Shown here: positions 18,762 through 28,153 of the stretch, one piece after another
Layout: each line of letters starts with the position of its first letter
Position numbering within the stretch: position 1 is the first letter of the stretch
Assembly (NCBI RefSeq): GCF_029285175.1
Contig: NZ_JABEDH010000008.1
Coordinates: 62,001 to 126,000 of the forward strand
Length of the DNA: 64,000 nucleotides
Source: Sulfitobacter sp. M05
Lineage (GTDB): Bacteria > Pseudomonadota > Alphaproteobacteria > Rhodobacterales > Rhodobacteraceae
Reading direction: 5' to 3'
Notes under the pieces: model-generated
Database searches by the model: none
Told to the model about the DNA's origin: nothing
Seen by the model: the letters and a program-made list of their open reading frames with translations, nothing else
Made by a program: the position numbers and the translations under genes

Positions 18762-19784
18762 ATGCCAACCGATACCCCCGTCATCTCTTGTAAGAACGTC
18801 TGGAAGATTTTTGGTAAAGATCCCCGAGGCTATCTGGATAGCATGCAACCGGGGACGAGTTTCGATGATATGCGCGCCGCCGGCTATATCGCAGGCGTCA
18901 AGGATGTTTCCATCGACGTTCACCGTGGCGAAATGCTGGTGATCATGGGGCTTTCGGGCTCCGGCAAATCGACGCTGGTACGGTGCTTTTCGCGGCTGCA
19001 TGACATCACTGGTGGTACAATTGATGTAGAGGGACAAGACATTATGTCGTTGCCCGAGAAAGAGCTGATCGACCTGCGGCGTTCCAAAATGGGGATGGTG
19101 TTTCAGTCGTTCGGGTTGCTGCCACATCGGACTGTTCTGGAAAACGTAGCTTTCCCGTTAGAAATGCGGGGTCAAGATAGACACACCCGCCGTGAACGCG
19201 CGCTGGAAGTCGTAAAACTGGTCGGGCTAGAGGGGCGCGAGGAATATTTCCCACGCGAGCTTTCTGGTGGCCAGCAACAACGCGTTGGTATTGCCCGCAG
19301 TCTGGCGATTGAACCCGATATCTGGTTTCTTGATGAACCGTTCAGCGCGCTTGACCCGCTTATCCGTAAGGAAATGCAGGATGAATTCCTGCGTTTGCAG
19401 CAGATGTTGAACAAATCCATCGTCTTTATCACCCACGATTTTGACGAAGCGCTGCGCCTTGCCGATCGTATCGCAATTATGAAAGACGGTGCCGTCGAGC
19501 AATGTGACACACCCGACCGCATTGTCCTGAACCCCGCCACCGAATATGTGCGCAAATTCACCGAAGACATCGACAAGGCGCGGGTTATTCATGCCGGTGC
19601 CTTGGCAACAACGGATAACAAAGGCGAGGGCGCGCCGGTTGACGCCAAGGCCACTGTACATGACATGGCGCGCATGTTGGTAAGCGATGCCCGCGACACC
19701 ATTCCGGTGCAGCGCGACGGCCAAATTATCGGAGCGCTGGCGCGCAAGGCCGCTTTGGACGTCCTGCTTGGGGATGATAAATGA
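18762..19784 (+). CDS. tmoW: Trimethylamine N-oxide ABC transporter, ATPase
   Basis: 340-aa quaternary-amine-type ABC ATPase (ProV/OpuAA family). Walker A GLSGSGKST at ~63-71, signature LSGGQQQRVGIARSLA, Walker B IWFLDEPFSALDP, H-loop FITHDFDEALRLAD. A C-terminal ~70-residue extension (TVHDMARMLVSDARDTIPVQRDGQIIG) resembles one CBS half-domain, as in osmolyte transporters gated by ionic strength. It overlaps tmoV by ATGA. Confidence 0.87.
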   Translation: MPTDTPVISCKNVWKIFGKDPRGYLDSMQPGTSFDDMRAAGYIAGVKDVSIDVHRGEMLVIMGLSGSGKSTLVRCFSRLHDITGGTIDVEGQDIMSLPEKELIDLRRSKMGMVFQSFGLLPHRTVLENVAFPLEMRGQDRHTRRERALEVVKLVGLEGREEYFPRELSGGQQQRVGIARSLAIEPDIWFLDEPFSALDPLIRKEMQDEFLRLQQMLNKSIVFITHDFDEALRLADRIAIMKDGAVEQCDTPDRIVLNPATEYVRKFTEDIDKARVIHAGALATTDNKGEGAPVDAKATVHDMARMLVSDARDTIPVQRDGQIIGALARKAALDVLLGDDK

Positions 19785-21763
19785 GCGACAATGTAGACAG
19801 GGCGCAAAAGCAGGTTGCAGCGCCCCAATTCGGCACCGCCACTATTGCGTTTGCTATGGTGGGCTTGGCCGTTCTTCTGACCTTGGTTCAATATGCTGGG
19901 GCATTACCTGAGTGGTTGCACCGCGTCCCCGAAGCTCTGGTACCGAATTTTGCAGGCTGGCTGGATGCGATTTTCTCTTTTGTAAAAGATGATCTGGGAT
20001 TGCTCGCCCTTACCCGATTTCTGACCGAAGGGTTGGAATGGCTGCTTGATGCATCTGCCAACATATTTTTTGGCAAACGGCGTTGGCCAAATATCGGACC
20101 GATCCCCTGGACGGCGCTGGCCGCTGCCGTAGCGGTTGTTGGCTATTATCTTGGTGGCTGGCGGCTGGCCCTTATGGGCGGAGGCACATTTATCTGGACC
20201 GCCCTGATTGGCCAGTGGAAAATTGCGATGCAAACCCTTTCGGTGCTAGCGATTGCTGCCCCCCTTGCCTTTGTCATCGGATTATCGCTTGGGATCGCGG
20301 CCTGGAAATACGCCTGGGTTGACCGGGCCATCAAGCCGATCCTGTCGGTATTGCAAACATTGCCATTCTTTACCTATCTGCTGCCGGCTGTGATCTTTTT
20401 CAAAGTGGGGCCAACCGCGGGGGCTGTGGCGACAACAATCTATGCCATTCCACCTATGATCCTGATGACCACTTTGGGGCTGCAAAAAGTATCTGACGAG
20501 GTTGTAGAAGCCGGCAAGATGAGTGGCTGCTCCAAGTTCCAGATGCTGCGTTACGTCTATTTGCCCTCAGCGCGCACCGAAATCCTTGTTGGTGTGAATC
20601 AGGTGATCATGCTCTGTCTTGCTATGGTGGTCCTGACCGCCTTTATTGGGATGCCGGGCTTGGGTGCCAAATTGCTGGCGATGATGGGCAGTTTCAAATT
20701 GGGTCGTTCTTTTGAGATCGGCGTGACGATTGTATTACTTGCAGTGACATTGGACCGGATGTCCAAGGCATGGGTTATCAAACAGCCCGAGCATTTCGAG
20801 CGGGATACACCTTTCTGGAAACGGCATCAGATGTTGTTGTTGGGATTGGTCTTATTTGTCTTTTTCACTTTGCTGTCATGGGTGATGCCAATTGCTGGAG
20901 AAATTGGTCGGGGTCAGGATTTCTCTCAGGGCAAAGAACTGGATAACCTGATCAAGTGGTTTCTGAATATTGACTGGGTCAAAGCGACCACCGGATTTTT
21001 GCGCGCGTTCCTGAATGTGAAGGTATTGATCCCGTTCCGTAATTTTATGCTGTCGATCCCGACCCCTGCGTTCATACTTTTGGTTGCGGCCTTTGCATTG
21101 GCGCTGGCTGGGCGAAAACAGGCGATTTATGCACTGGTCTTCTTTGGTTTTGTGGCCCTATCGGGGTGGTGGGACCGCGCGATCATCACACTTTATTCCG
21201 TTACCGCAGCTGTTGCACTGGCCGCCTTGATCGGCCTGCCCATCGCGATCTTGGCTGCACGATCAGAGGCTTGGGCCAAGAGGATGCTCTTGATCTGTGA
21301 TACGGCGCAGACGTTCCCCAGTTTTATTTATCTGATCCCTGCAATCATGCTTTTTGGAATCACCGACATCGCCGTGATCTTCTCAATCCTGGTTTTCGCA
21401 ATGGTGCCGCTAATCCGCTATACCATTGAAGGGTTGCGTACTGTACCGCCCGAGATGACCGAAGCCGCTGATATGTCGGGGGCGACCAGTTGGCAAAAGC
21501 TCTGGAATGTACAAATCCCGCTTGCTTTGCCGACCATGGCGGTTGGATTTAACCAGGCGATCATGTTTGCGTTTTTTATGGTCATCATTGCGGCCTTTAT
21601 CGGGACGCAGGATCTGGGGCAGGAGCTTCAACGCACATTGGCGGGAACCGATTTGGGCAAGAACTTTGTGCTGGGTATATGTGTTGCTTTGATGGCGCTT
21701 ACCTTTGACCTCACCATCATGAAATGGGCCGCAGACAAGAAGCGCGCCATGGGACTAACTTAG
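19781..21763 (+). CDS. tmoV: Trimethylamine N-oxide ABC transporter, fused double permease
   Basis: 660-aa inner-membrane permease with two ProW-type transport domains in one chain. Each has an EAA coupling loop: EAGKMSGCSKFQML at ~243 and EAADMSGATSWQKLW at ~560. Other choline/betaine permeases have a single domain and dimerise; the duplicated form is typical of roseobacter TMAO and choline-type systems. Translationally coupled to tmoW by a 4-bp overlap, and followed by a hairpin at 21831-21860. Confidence 0.85.
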   Translation: MSDNVDRAQKQVAAPQFGTATIAFAMVGLAVLLTLVQYAGALPEWLHRVPEALVPNFAGWLDAIFSFVKDDLGLLALTRFLTEGLEWLLDASANIFFGKRRWPNIGPIPWTALAAAVAVVGYYLGGWRLALMGGGTFIWTALIGQWKIAMQTLSVLAIAAPLAFVIGLSLGIAAWKYAWVDRAIKPILSVLQTLPFFTYLLPAVIFFKVGPTAGAVATTIYAIPPMILMTTLGLQKVSDEVVEAGKMSGCSKFQMLRYVYLPSARTEILVGVNQVIMLCLAMVVLTAFIGMPGLGAKLLAMMGSFKLGRSFEIGVTIVLLAVTLDRMSKAWVIKQPEHFERDTPFWKRHQMLLLGLVLFVFFTLLSWVMPIAGEIGRGQDFSQGKELDNLIKWFLNIDWVKATTGFLRAFLNVKVLIPFRNFMLSIPTPAFILLVAAFALALAGRKQAIYALVFFGFVALSGWWDRAIITLYSVTAAVALAALIGLPIAILAARSEAWAKRMLLICDTAQTFPSFIYLIPAIMLFGITDIAVIFSILVFAMVPLIRYTIEGLRTVPPEMTEAADMSGATSWQKLWNVQIPLALPTMAVGFNQAIMFAFFMVIIAAFIGTQDLGQELQRTLAGTDLGKNFVLGICVALMALTFDLTIMKWAADKKRAMGLT

Positions 21764-21830
21764 AGTACCTATCAGTAATACCCATTCAGGTCGGCAATTT
21801 GGTTTCCCGTCGCGAATGCCCAATTGTTGC

Positions 21831-21860
21831 GGGCCGCCAGTTGGCAATCCAGTGCGGCCC
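21831..21860 (+). terminator. Putative terminator after tmoXWV
   Basis: Stem GGGCCGC / GCGGCCC with a 16-nt loop, followed by TTAAAATAAT, ~70 bp after the tmoV stop. The long loop weakens the call. Confidence 0.4.
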
Positions 21861-22136
21861 TTAAAATAATCGTTCAACGGCTTGTGAATATTGTCATCCA
21901 GAATACTACCTGACGGTATCCTCACATCATTATGCGTGGGTTCTCAAGGATCCCTGCAACCCGGTAATCTTGATTATGTTATAAATTTAGCAGTTATGCC
22001 AGTGCGCCGGCGCATTCCACATCTGAGAAATCCGCATGGTCTGTCAAATAACTTTCACAAACCCGTGCCATCCAGCCCGTACATTGCCACACCAACTGGC
22101 AGCAGGCCATTTCAGTCTATTCAAAGGAAATCCGTC
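21861..22136. other. Intergenic region upstream of phoX
   Basis: This stretch is open in the phoX frame back to 21891, but it encodes no signal peptide or recognisable domain and contains a Pho-box-like site. It is read as the phoX promoter and leader, not as coding sequence. Nothing else was recognised. Confidence 0.6.
22041..22058 (+). promoter_or_regulatory. Pho-box-like PhoB binding site upstream of phoX
   Basis: CTGTCAAATAACTTTCAC matches the two-half Pho box (CTGTCAT, 4 nt, CTGTCAC) with two mismatches, one per half. It ends 78 bp before the phoX start. Phosphate-starvation control of a secreted phosphatase is expected, which supports both the site and the start. Confidence 0.6.
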
Positions 22137-24017
22137 ATGGACCACCCATCCCTTCAAGATATCTCATGGGACGAATTCGATGAACATCGCGACCCGCGTC
22201 CGGCGGACAACGGCTTTGATCAAGTTGTAGAACGGGCCGTTTCACGTCGTGGCTTTTTGAGCGGCATTCTGGCCTTTGGTTCCGGTGCTGCGGTTTTTGG
22301 CAGCGGTGTTCTTGGGTCCTCCACATCGGCGCGTGCGCAATCCGCCGGCTTTCCTTTCGAGCCCATCGGAATTTCCACCGACAGCGATATCCACGTACCT
22401 GCGGGTTACCAGTGGAAAACACTGGTGCGTTGGGGCGATCCGCTGTTTTCAGACGCAGCCAACAGCTATTCCGCAGACACCGGCGTGTCACTTGAAAAAT
22501 CCGATCGGGTATTCGGCGAGAACACCGATGGCATGGAGCTGTTCGAAATTGAGGGCAAAGAGGTTCTGGTTGTTAACTCGGAATATGCAAATCCCAAAAT
22601 CAACCTGCCTGCGGCCTCCGAAGGTACACCGCGTACTGCAGATGAGGTTTCCCTGCTAAAGAACATTCAAGGTGTCACGGTGATGGAAATCGCACAGGAT
22701 GCCGATGGCTATAAACCGGTCATCGACAGCCCGCTCAACCGGCGTATCACCCATGAGACCCAGATGACCATAGACGGGCCGGCCGCGGGTTCCGATCTGT
22801 TGAAAACCAATGCGGATCCCGCCGGGCTTTCTCCGAAGGGGACGATGAACAACTGCGGGTCGGGCAGAACGCTTTGGGGCACCTACCTGACTTGCGAAGA
22901 GAACTTTAACGGCTATTTCGGAGCCACGGGCAGCTATGAGGTAACCGATGGGCTTGCGCGCTACGGCATTGGTGGCAAAAGCCGCTATGCCTATGAAAAG
23001 TTCGACGACCGGTTCGACCTCAGCACGGAACCAAACGAGCCCAACCGCCACGGCTGGGTGACAGAGATCGACCCGACAAACCCCAACAGCACCCCTGTTA
23101 AACACACCGCTCTGGGCCGTTTCAAACACGAGAACGCCGAAATGGTAACCGCCAAAGACGGGCGTGTTGTGGTCTATATGGGTGACGACGAACGGGGCGA
23201 ATTCATCTATAAATATATTTCCAATGATGTCTGGGTAGAAGGCGGGCCAACGCAGAACCTGCTGTCAGAGGGCACACTCTATGTTGCGCGGTTCAACGAT
23301 GACCAAAGCGGCGATTGGCTGGCCCTGACGCCGGAAACCACGGGCATGTCCGTCAATGACATTCTGGTGTTTTCACGTCTGGCCGGCTCCAAGGTCGGCG
23401 CGACCACCATGGATCGCCCGGAATGGATCGCCGCAAACCCGCTGCGTTGCGAAGCTTACTGCGCCCTGACGAACAACAAAAACCGCGGCGTCAAACCGAA
23501 CGCCGGTGGTGATGCAACACCGGTTGGCGGCCCGAACCCACGCGAAACCAACAAATTTGGTCAGATCGTTCGATGGCGCCCGATGAGCGAGGATCACGGA
23601 TCGGATCGTTTCACCTGGGACCTTTACGTGATGGCGGGCAACCCCACAGCCTATAACAACATCTACGCCGGGTCAGAAAACATCACCGAAGGGAATATGT
23701 TCAACTCACCCGACGGGATGGCCTTTGACACCACGGGCATGCTGTGGATCCAGACCGATGGCAACGATTCAAACGAAGGTGATTTCGAGGGTCAGGGCAA
23801 CAACCAGATGCTGGTCGGCAATCCCGAAACCGGCGAAATCGCCCGTTTCCTGACAGCCCCAAAGGGGGCTGAAGTTACCGGCCTGTGTTGGTCTCTTGAT
23901 CGCAAGGTCGCCTTTGTCGGCATCCAGCACCCCGGCGCAAGCTGGCCCGATGGCAACGGCAAACCACGTTCTTCGGTAATCGCCGTGTGGCGCGACAATG
24001 GCGACACCATCGGCTAA
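22137..24017 (+). CDS. phoX: PhoX-family alkaline phosphatase, Tat-exported
   Basis: 626-aa PhoX (DUF839) phosphatase. The twin-arginine signal SRRGFLSGILAFGSGAAVFG lies ~40 residues in, after an acidic N-terminus (MDHPSLQDISWDEFDEHRD). Motifs in the mature part include GTMNNCGSGRTLWGTYLTCEEN, RHGWVTEIDP, VVYMGDDERGEFIYKY and NMFNSPDGMAFD. PhoX enzymes are calcium- and iron-dependent and release phosphate from a range of organic monoesters outside the cytoplasm. ATG 22137 follows AAAGGAA; a longer frame from 21891 would cross the Pho box. Monocistronic, with a terminator-like hairpin at 24041. Confidence 0.88.
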   Translation: MDHPSLQDISWDEFDEHRDPRPADNGFDQVVERAVSRRGFLSGILAFGSGAAVFGSGVLGSSTSARAQSAGFPFEPIGISTDSDIHVPAGYQWKTLVRWGDPLFSDAANSYSADTGVSLEKSDRVFGENTDGMELFEIEGKEVLVVNSEYANPKINLPAASEGTPRTADEVSLLKNIQGVTVMEIAQDADGYKPVIDSPLNRRITHETQMTIDGPAAGSDLLKTNADPAGLSPKGTMNNCGSGRTLWGTYLTCEENFNGYFGATGSYEVTDGLARYGIGGKSRYAYEKFDDRFDLSTEPNEPNRHGWVTEIDPTNPNSTPVKHTALGRFKHENAEMVTAKDGRVVVYMGDDERGEFIYKYISNDVWVEGGPTQNLLSEGTLYVARFNDDQSGDWLALTPETTGMSVNDILVFSRLAGSKVGATTMDRPEWIAANPLRCEAYCALTNNKNRGVKPNAGGDATPVGGPNPRETNKFGQIVRWRPMSEDHGSDRFTWDLYVMAGNPTAYNNIYAGSENITEGNMFNSPDGMAFDTTGMLWIQTDGNDSNEGDFEGQGNNQMLVGNPETGEIARFLTAPKGAEVTGLCWSLDRKVAFVGIQHPGASWPDGNGKPRSSVIAVWRDNGDTIG

Positions 24018-24040
24018 CATCCAGTCGGGTATCAAGATTG

Positions 24041-24068
24041 GGGGGCGGCGCATTGCGCTGCCGCCCCC
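24041..24068 (+). terminator. Terminator-like hairpin after phoX
   Basis: Stem GGGGGCGGC / GCCGCCCCC with a 10-nt loop, 23 bp past the phoX stop. It could serve the convergent UDP-sugar dehydrogenase gene as well. No long T-run follows. Confidence 0.5.
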
Positions 24069-24142
24069 TGTCCCCCCCTTTGGCAAGCGCGGGGGATGGT
24101 ATCTGAGGTCAATTGCGCGCCACAAAACACAAACGGTGCCCG

Positions 24143-25456
24143 TTAGGCTTTGGTCACCCCATCCATCGGCAACCCTCGTTTGGCGATGGCATTGCGCGTA
24201 TCTATGACAGGACATCCCAACTTAAGAAGTGGCTCGTATTCAACCGCGTCGTGATCAGTTGCAATCACCACAACATCAAACCCGCCATCCGCAATTGCAT
24301 CTACCGAAAGTGCCGTCTGCCCTTCAAACATCGCATAATCCCGCATCGGCGGAATGACCGGCACATGCGGATCAACAAAAGCAACCTCCGCACCCGCCTC
24401 GTCAAACAATTGCATCAAGCGCATCGCGGGGCTTTCGCGCATGTCTGAGACGTTTTTCTTATAGGCCACACCGACCAACAACACCTTTGCCCCGTTCAAA
24501 CCCTTGCCTTTTTCAAGGTCCAAGACCTCGCGGGTGCGATGTACAATATGATGGGGCATGTTGGTGTTGATTTCGCCGGCCAATTCGACAAAACGGGTCG
24601 GCACGTCAAACGCGCGGGCCCGCCACGTCAGGTAAAACGGGTCAATCGGAATGCAATGCCCGCCAAGTCCGGGTCCGGGATAGAACGGCATAAACCCAAA
24701 AGGTTTGGTTGCAGCACCGTCGATCACCTCCCAAATGTCGATACCCATCTCGTCGTAGATCAGCTTGAGTTCGTTCACCAAAGCAATGTTCACCGAACGA
24801 AAAATGTTCTCGGTAATCTTTACGGCTTCGGCCACCGTCGGATTGGGCACTGTCACAACGGTTTCCACGACAGCGCCGTAAAAAGCTTCCATCATCGCCT
24901 GTGCGTCTGGCCCGTCGCCAGCAATCACCTTGGGAATGGTTTTCGTGCGGTAGGTCGCATTGCCGGGGTCTTCCCTTTCCGGGGAATAACCGACGAAAAT
25001 GTCCCGCCCGATGGCGTGCCCACTTTCGGCCAGAAGCGGTTTCATCACCTCTTCGGTTGTGCCCGGCCATGTGGTCGATTCAAGCACCACCAAAGTGTCT
25101 GGCGTCATGTGTTTGGCAATCACCCGCGCGGTATCTTCGACAAAGGAAAGGTCAGGTTCCCGGTGCTGGTTCAACGGCGTGGGCACGCAAATCACCACGA
25201 CGTCACATTCTTTGATCCGGCTAAAGTCAACCGTCCAGTCCGACAGGTCTGCCGTTGCTTCGATATCTGCATCCGATACCGCCTCGATATAGCTGTGACC
25301 GCTATAAAGCTTGTCGATCTTACCGGCATCCACATCAAAGCCGATCACGCGGTATCCGGCCTTGGCCGATGCATTGGCGAGTGGCAGCCCCACATAACCA
25401 AGGCCAACAATCCCGATGGTTGCATCGATTTTTTTCAGTTTCTCAAGAAGTAACAT
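24143..25456 (-). CDS. UDP-N-acetylhexosamine 6-dehydrogenase (nucleotide sugar dehydrogenase)
   Basis: 437-aa UDP-sugar dehydrogenase. NAD-binding GIVGLGYVGLPLANASAKAG at the N-terminus, the catalytic cysteine in GPGLGGHCIPIDPFYL, and the C-terminal UDP-binding domain (VLLVGVAYKKNVSDMRESPAM). The GGHCIPIDPFYL form groups it with UDP-GlcNAc and UDP-ManNAc dehydrogenases (WbpA/WecC type) rather than UDP-glucose dehydrogenase. ATG 25456 gives MLLLEKLKKIDATIGIVG; a 15-codon extension was rejected. It stands alone, without neighbouring glycosyltransferases, so its surface polysaccharide is unknown. Confidence 0.85.
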   Translation of the reverse strand: MLLLEKLKKIDATIGIVGLGYVGLPLANASAKAGYRVIGFDVDAGKIDKLYSGHSYIEAVSDADIEATADLSDWTVDFSRIKECDVVVICVPTPLNQHREPDLSFVEDTARVIAKHMTPDTLVVLESTTWPGTTEEVMKPLLAESGHAIGRDIFVGYSPEREDPGNATYRTKTIPKVIAGDGPDAQAMMEAFYGAVVETVVTVPNPTVAEAVKITENIFRSVNIALVNELKLIYDEMGIDIWEVIDGAATKPFGFMPFYPGPGLGGHCIPIDPFYLTWRARAFDVPTRFVELAGEINTNMPHHIVHRTREVLDLEKGKGLNGAKVLLVGVAYKKNVSDMRESPAMRLMQLFDEAGAEVAFVDPHVPVIPPMRDYAMFEGQTALSVDAIADGGFDVVVIATDHDAVEYEPLLKLGCPVIDTRNAIAKRGLPMDGVTKA

Positions 25457-25637
25457 CAGAATTTCCCTGACAGTCCGCAATATCGTCTGGCGCCCGGCCA
25501 ATCCGGCAGACCGTCAGCGCCTTGATATAGGTATTCGCGCGGCTTTTGCCACCCCTGCCCTGCCCTGTGGGTCTGTGCATGTATCCATCGGGCATACACT
25601 GAACTGCCCGCGGGCGGCGGGTCACTCAGCCGTCAGA

Positions 25638-26510
25638 TCATCCTTTGCGCAGGATCGAGGTCACCGCCCGCAACACCGGATCGGCGCTTCTGTCCGCCGC
25701 ATGGACAAACAGCACGCGCACAGCCTTTTCGACCTCCATCAGGATATCCACCTCGCCGGCATCTACAGCAGCCCGCGCAGTATCAGCATGAAGCAACCCG
25801 ATCCCGACCCCGCCAGCGATCAATGTGCGTGTCACACTTTCCCGGTCAATCTGGATTGTTTGTTTCGGGCGCAGATTATGGGCGCAAAACAATTTTTCGA
25901 TCGCCAACCCGCAGCAGGTGCCAGAATTCGGTACGATCCAGACCTGACGCACAAGGCTGTGCCAATCCAACGCCTGACCCTTGGGAACAAGTCCGGCAGG
26001 TGCTGCCAAATAGGTTCCGAAGCGGGCCGTTTCGATGGTCACCAAATCCGCCTCCAGATCCTCACTTGTCACGCAGAAACCTGCGTCCAGATCCCCTGCC
26101 CTCACGCCGGTCAAAACCTCAGGCGATGTTGCATGAATCAGATTTACGTCCACCTGCGGGTAATGCTCGGCCAAAGCAATCATCAACGCCCCCACCCCAT
26201 CGCCGGGAGCGTTTGCCGCACCGGCCAACCGGAACGGCCCCGCCACGGTTCCCCGCATCTGTACCGCTTCGCGGATCACTGCGGCATGAGCCTGAAGGGC
26301 CTTCTGTGACGCATTCAGGATTGCGCGACCCTCAGTGGTCAATTCCATCCCGCGCGTTGTCCGCTCGAACAGCGTCAGCGCCAATATCTCTTCCAAAGCT
26401 TTGATTTGCGCACTGACCGCTGGCTGGCTGAGGTTCAGCTTTTCTGCCGCCCGCGTAATGCTGCCGGTATCGGCAACCGCTGAAAACGTCCTCAGCTGGT
26501 GAAAATCCAT
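25638..26510 (-). CDS. LysR-family transcriptional regulator
   Basis: 290-aa LysR regulator with a winged HTH at residues 1-60 (MDFHQLRTFSAVADTGSITRAAEKLNLSQPAVSAQIKALEE region) and a periplasmic-binding-type effector domain after ~90. It lies 12 bp downstream of the SLC13 transporter gene on the same strand, so it is probably co-transcribed with it and controls it. Ligand unknown; a carboxylate or other anion taken up by the transporter is the natural guess. Confidence 0.85.
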   Translation of the reverse strand: MDFHQLRTFSAVADTGSITRAAEKLNLSQPAVSAQIKALEEILALTLFERTTRGMELTTEGRAILNASQKALQAHAAVIREAVQMRGTVAGPFRLAGAANAPGDGVGALMIALAEHYPQVDVNLIHATSPEVLTGVRAGDLDAGFCVTSEDLEADLVTIETARFGTYLAAPAGLVPKGQALDWHSLVRQVWIVPNSGTCCGLAIEKLFCAHNLRPKQTIQIDRESVTRTLIAGGVGIGLLHADTARAAVDAGEVDILMEVEKAVRVLFVHAADRSADPVLRAVTSILRKG

Positions 26511-26522
26511 CGGCCTATACCC

Positions 26523-27935
26523 CTATAAACGCCCCAGAATGTGCCACCAAAGAATATCAAGCGGCAATAACACCAGCACCGTTAGGGCGAACATTACCAA
26601 ACACAGCTTTGTAATGACACCAAGAGACAGGTTCGCGATTTCTTTGGCGACAATCAACGGCGGTGCCTGATAGGGCAGCAGCGGCGTTGAAAACGCAATC
26701 ACCTGCGCCATCAATACGGTGCTTAACCCAAGGCCGGAAAACCCTGCCAGCGTTTCCGCCAGCGGTGTCACAATGACCGGCACTGTGGCGACATTTGTGA
26801 GTGTTGCAATCACAGCAGAGAAACCGGCCACAAGGCCAATGCCTTGAAGCTTGCCCGTGACATCGGGCAGGGCTTTGGCGGCCTCGGCGAGTGCATCACC
26901 AACCCCTGCGTCTGCAATAATCGCGCCGACGCCCAGAAAACCCGCCAGAAACAACAATCCGCCTAGACCGATGTCCGTTTTCAGACAGGTCGGGCTGACC
27001 AGACCGGAGTGTGGCACCAAACAAACAAGCGCTGCGGCCATGCCAATCCAGGCCGGTGAAATACCGTGAATCCCATCCGTCAGCCAAAGGCCCAAGGTGA
27101 CCATCAACACAAAACCAAGACGTTTAGCCGCTGGTGACAGCCGTGGCGGGGCGGCACGTTTTATCTTCTGCGGCGCCGGTGCCGGAAACAGCAAGGGCAC
27201 AACAATGATCAGACAGAGTGCCTTTAGCATACCCAGCACAGGAAAGTGCAAAAGCAGGTAGTTGAAATAGGAAACCCGCAGGCCATAAATTGCCTCGGCT
27301 GAACCCGAAAGGATCATATTGGGCGTATTCGCCGGCAGGATCGCAAACGCCGGCAGAAATGTCCCGAAGGCCGCGCCCAGCAACATCCCCGTTCGCCCGT
27401 TGCTGCCAGTTTCATATCCGGCTTCTTCCACCAGCAATCCCACCACAGGTAGCAAGATCATCAACCGCACCATCGCAGACGGCAGGACAAAAGCCAGCAG
27501 CACGCCTGCAAGGACACAGCCCGCCACAGCCATACGGTAGCTTTGACCCAGAAACCGGCCGACAAGGGGCGACACTGACTGCCCAAGGCCCGTATGGGTC
27601 ATCGCAGCGCTGAGAACCAACCCGGCAAAGAACAGCCAAAACGTCGGCGAAGTAAATCCCGAGAACACCACGATGGGCGCTGCCAACCCCAGAACCGACG
27701 CCACCAAGATAAACAACAGCGCGGTCCATGCTTCGGGCACAATTCCCGTCGCCCAAAGCGCCAGACAAACAGCCGCCAGAATAACGGGTGCCGCAGGTGC
27801 CCCGGGCAGGATGTACTGGGCAAACAGCACACTGGCCCCGGTGACGCAAAACACAACCATCCACTTGAAGAAAGACGGCCAGGGAAAGGGCGCGGAATTT
27901 ATCGTATCCGCCGGTACATTCAATCGATGTGTCAT
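26523..27935 (-). CDS. SLC13/DASS-family anion transporter
   Basis: 470-aa membrane protein with about 11-12 hydrophobic spans, in the divalent anion:sodium symporter class. The repeated hairpin and unwound motifs are suggested by LPANTPNMILSGSAEAIYG and ATLTNVATVPVIVTPLAETLAG, where SNT/TNxxT-like elements bind sodium and carboxylate. Substrates of this family include dicarboxylates, citrate, sulfate and sulfonates; which applies here is not readable. First of a two-gene unit with the LysR gene. A 218-bp region with no recognised feature separates it from hemF. Confidence 0.8.
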   Translation of the reverse strand: MTHRLNVPADTINSAPFPWPSFFKWMVVFCVTGASVLFAQYILPGAPAAPVILAAVCLALWATGIVPEAWTALLFILVASVLGLAAPIVVFSGFTSPTFWLFFAGLVLSAAMTHTGLGQSVSPLVGRFLGQSYRMAVAGCVLAGVLLAFVLPSAMVRLMILLPVVGLLVEEAGYETGSNGRTGMLLGAAFGTFLPAFAILPANTPNMILSGSAEAIYGLRVSYFNYLLLHFPVLGMLKALCLIIVVPLLFPAPAPQKIKRAAPPRLSPAAKRLGFVLMVTLGLWLTDGIHGISPAWIGMAAALVCLVPHSGLVSPTCLKTDIGLGGLLFLAGFLGVGAIIADAGVGDALAEAAKALPDVTGKLQGIGLVAGFSAVIATLTNVATVPVIVTPLAETLAGFSGLGLSTVLMAQVIAFSTPLLPYQAPPLIVAKEIANLSLGVITKLCLVMFALTVLVLLPLDILWWHILGRL

Positions 27936-28153
27936 GCCGCGTAAATGTCAGGGAATTTCAAAGAATTCCAATCGTGATTTCCGAGGGTCATCCTCATCAA
28001 AACCGAGGGGCATGGCCCCTACCGGCTCCGTCGGGGGCGCAATCGCCCTGCCCTGCCTGATTGTCCCACAATATTGCGGTGGAACCTAAGTCGATATTCA
28101 CCTATCCACCGTGATGCCGACAGCACCCCAGTTACCGACAGAGACTTATTGCC

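Noticed and set aside
21891-22136. In-frame 82-codon N-terminal extension of phoX
   Set aside because: It has no domain, would displace the Tat signal far from the N-terminus, and covers the Pho-box-like site; ATG 22137 has its own ribosome-binding site.
24539-25453. 304-codon open frame antisense to the UDP-sugar dehydrogenase gene
   Set aside because: Composition is that of a reverse-strand shadow and the opposite frame holds an intact enzyme.
27990-28025. AGGGGC-ATG-GCCCCT hairpin before hemF
   Set aside because: Only six base pairs, no T-run on either strand, and not at an operon end with clear need; left as unassigned intergenic sequence.
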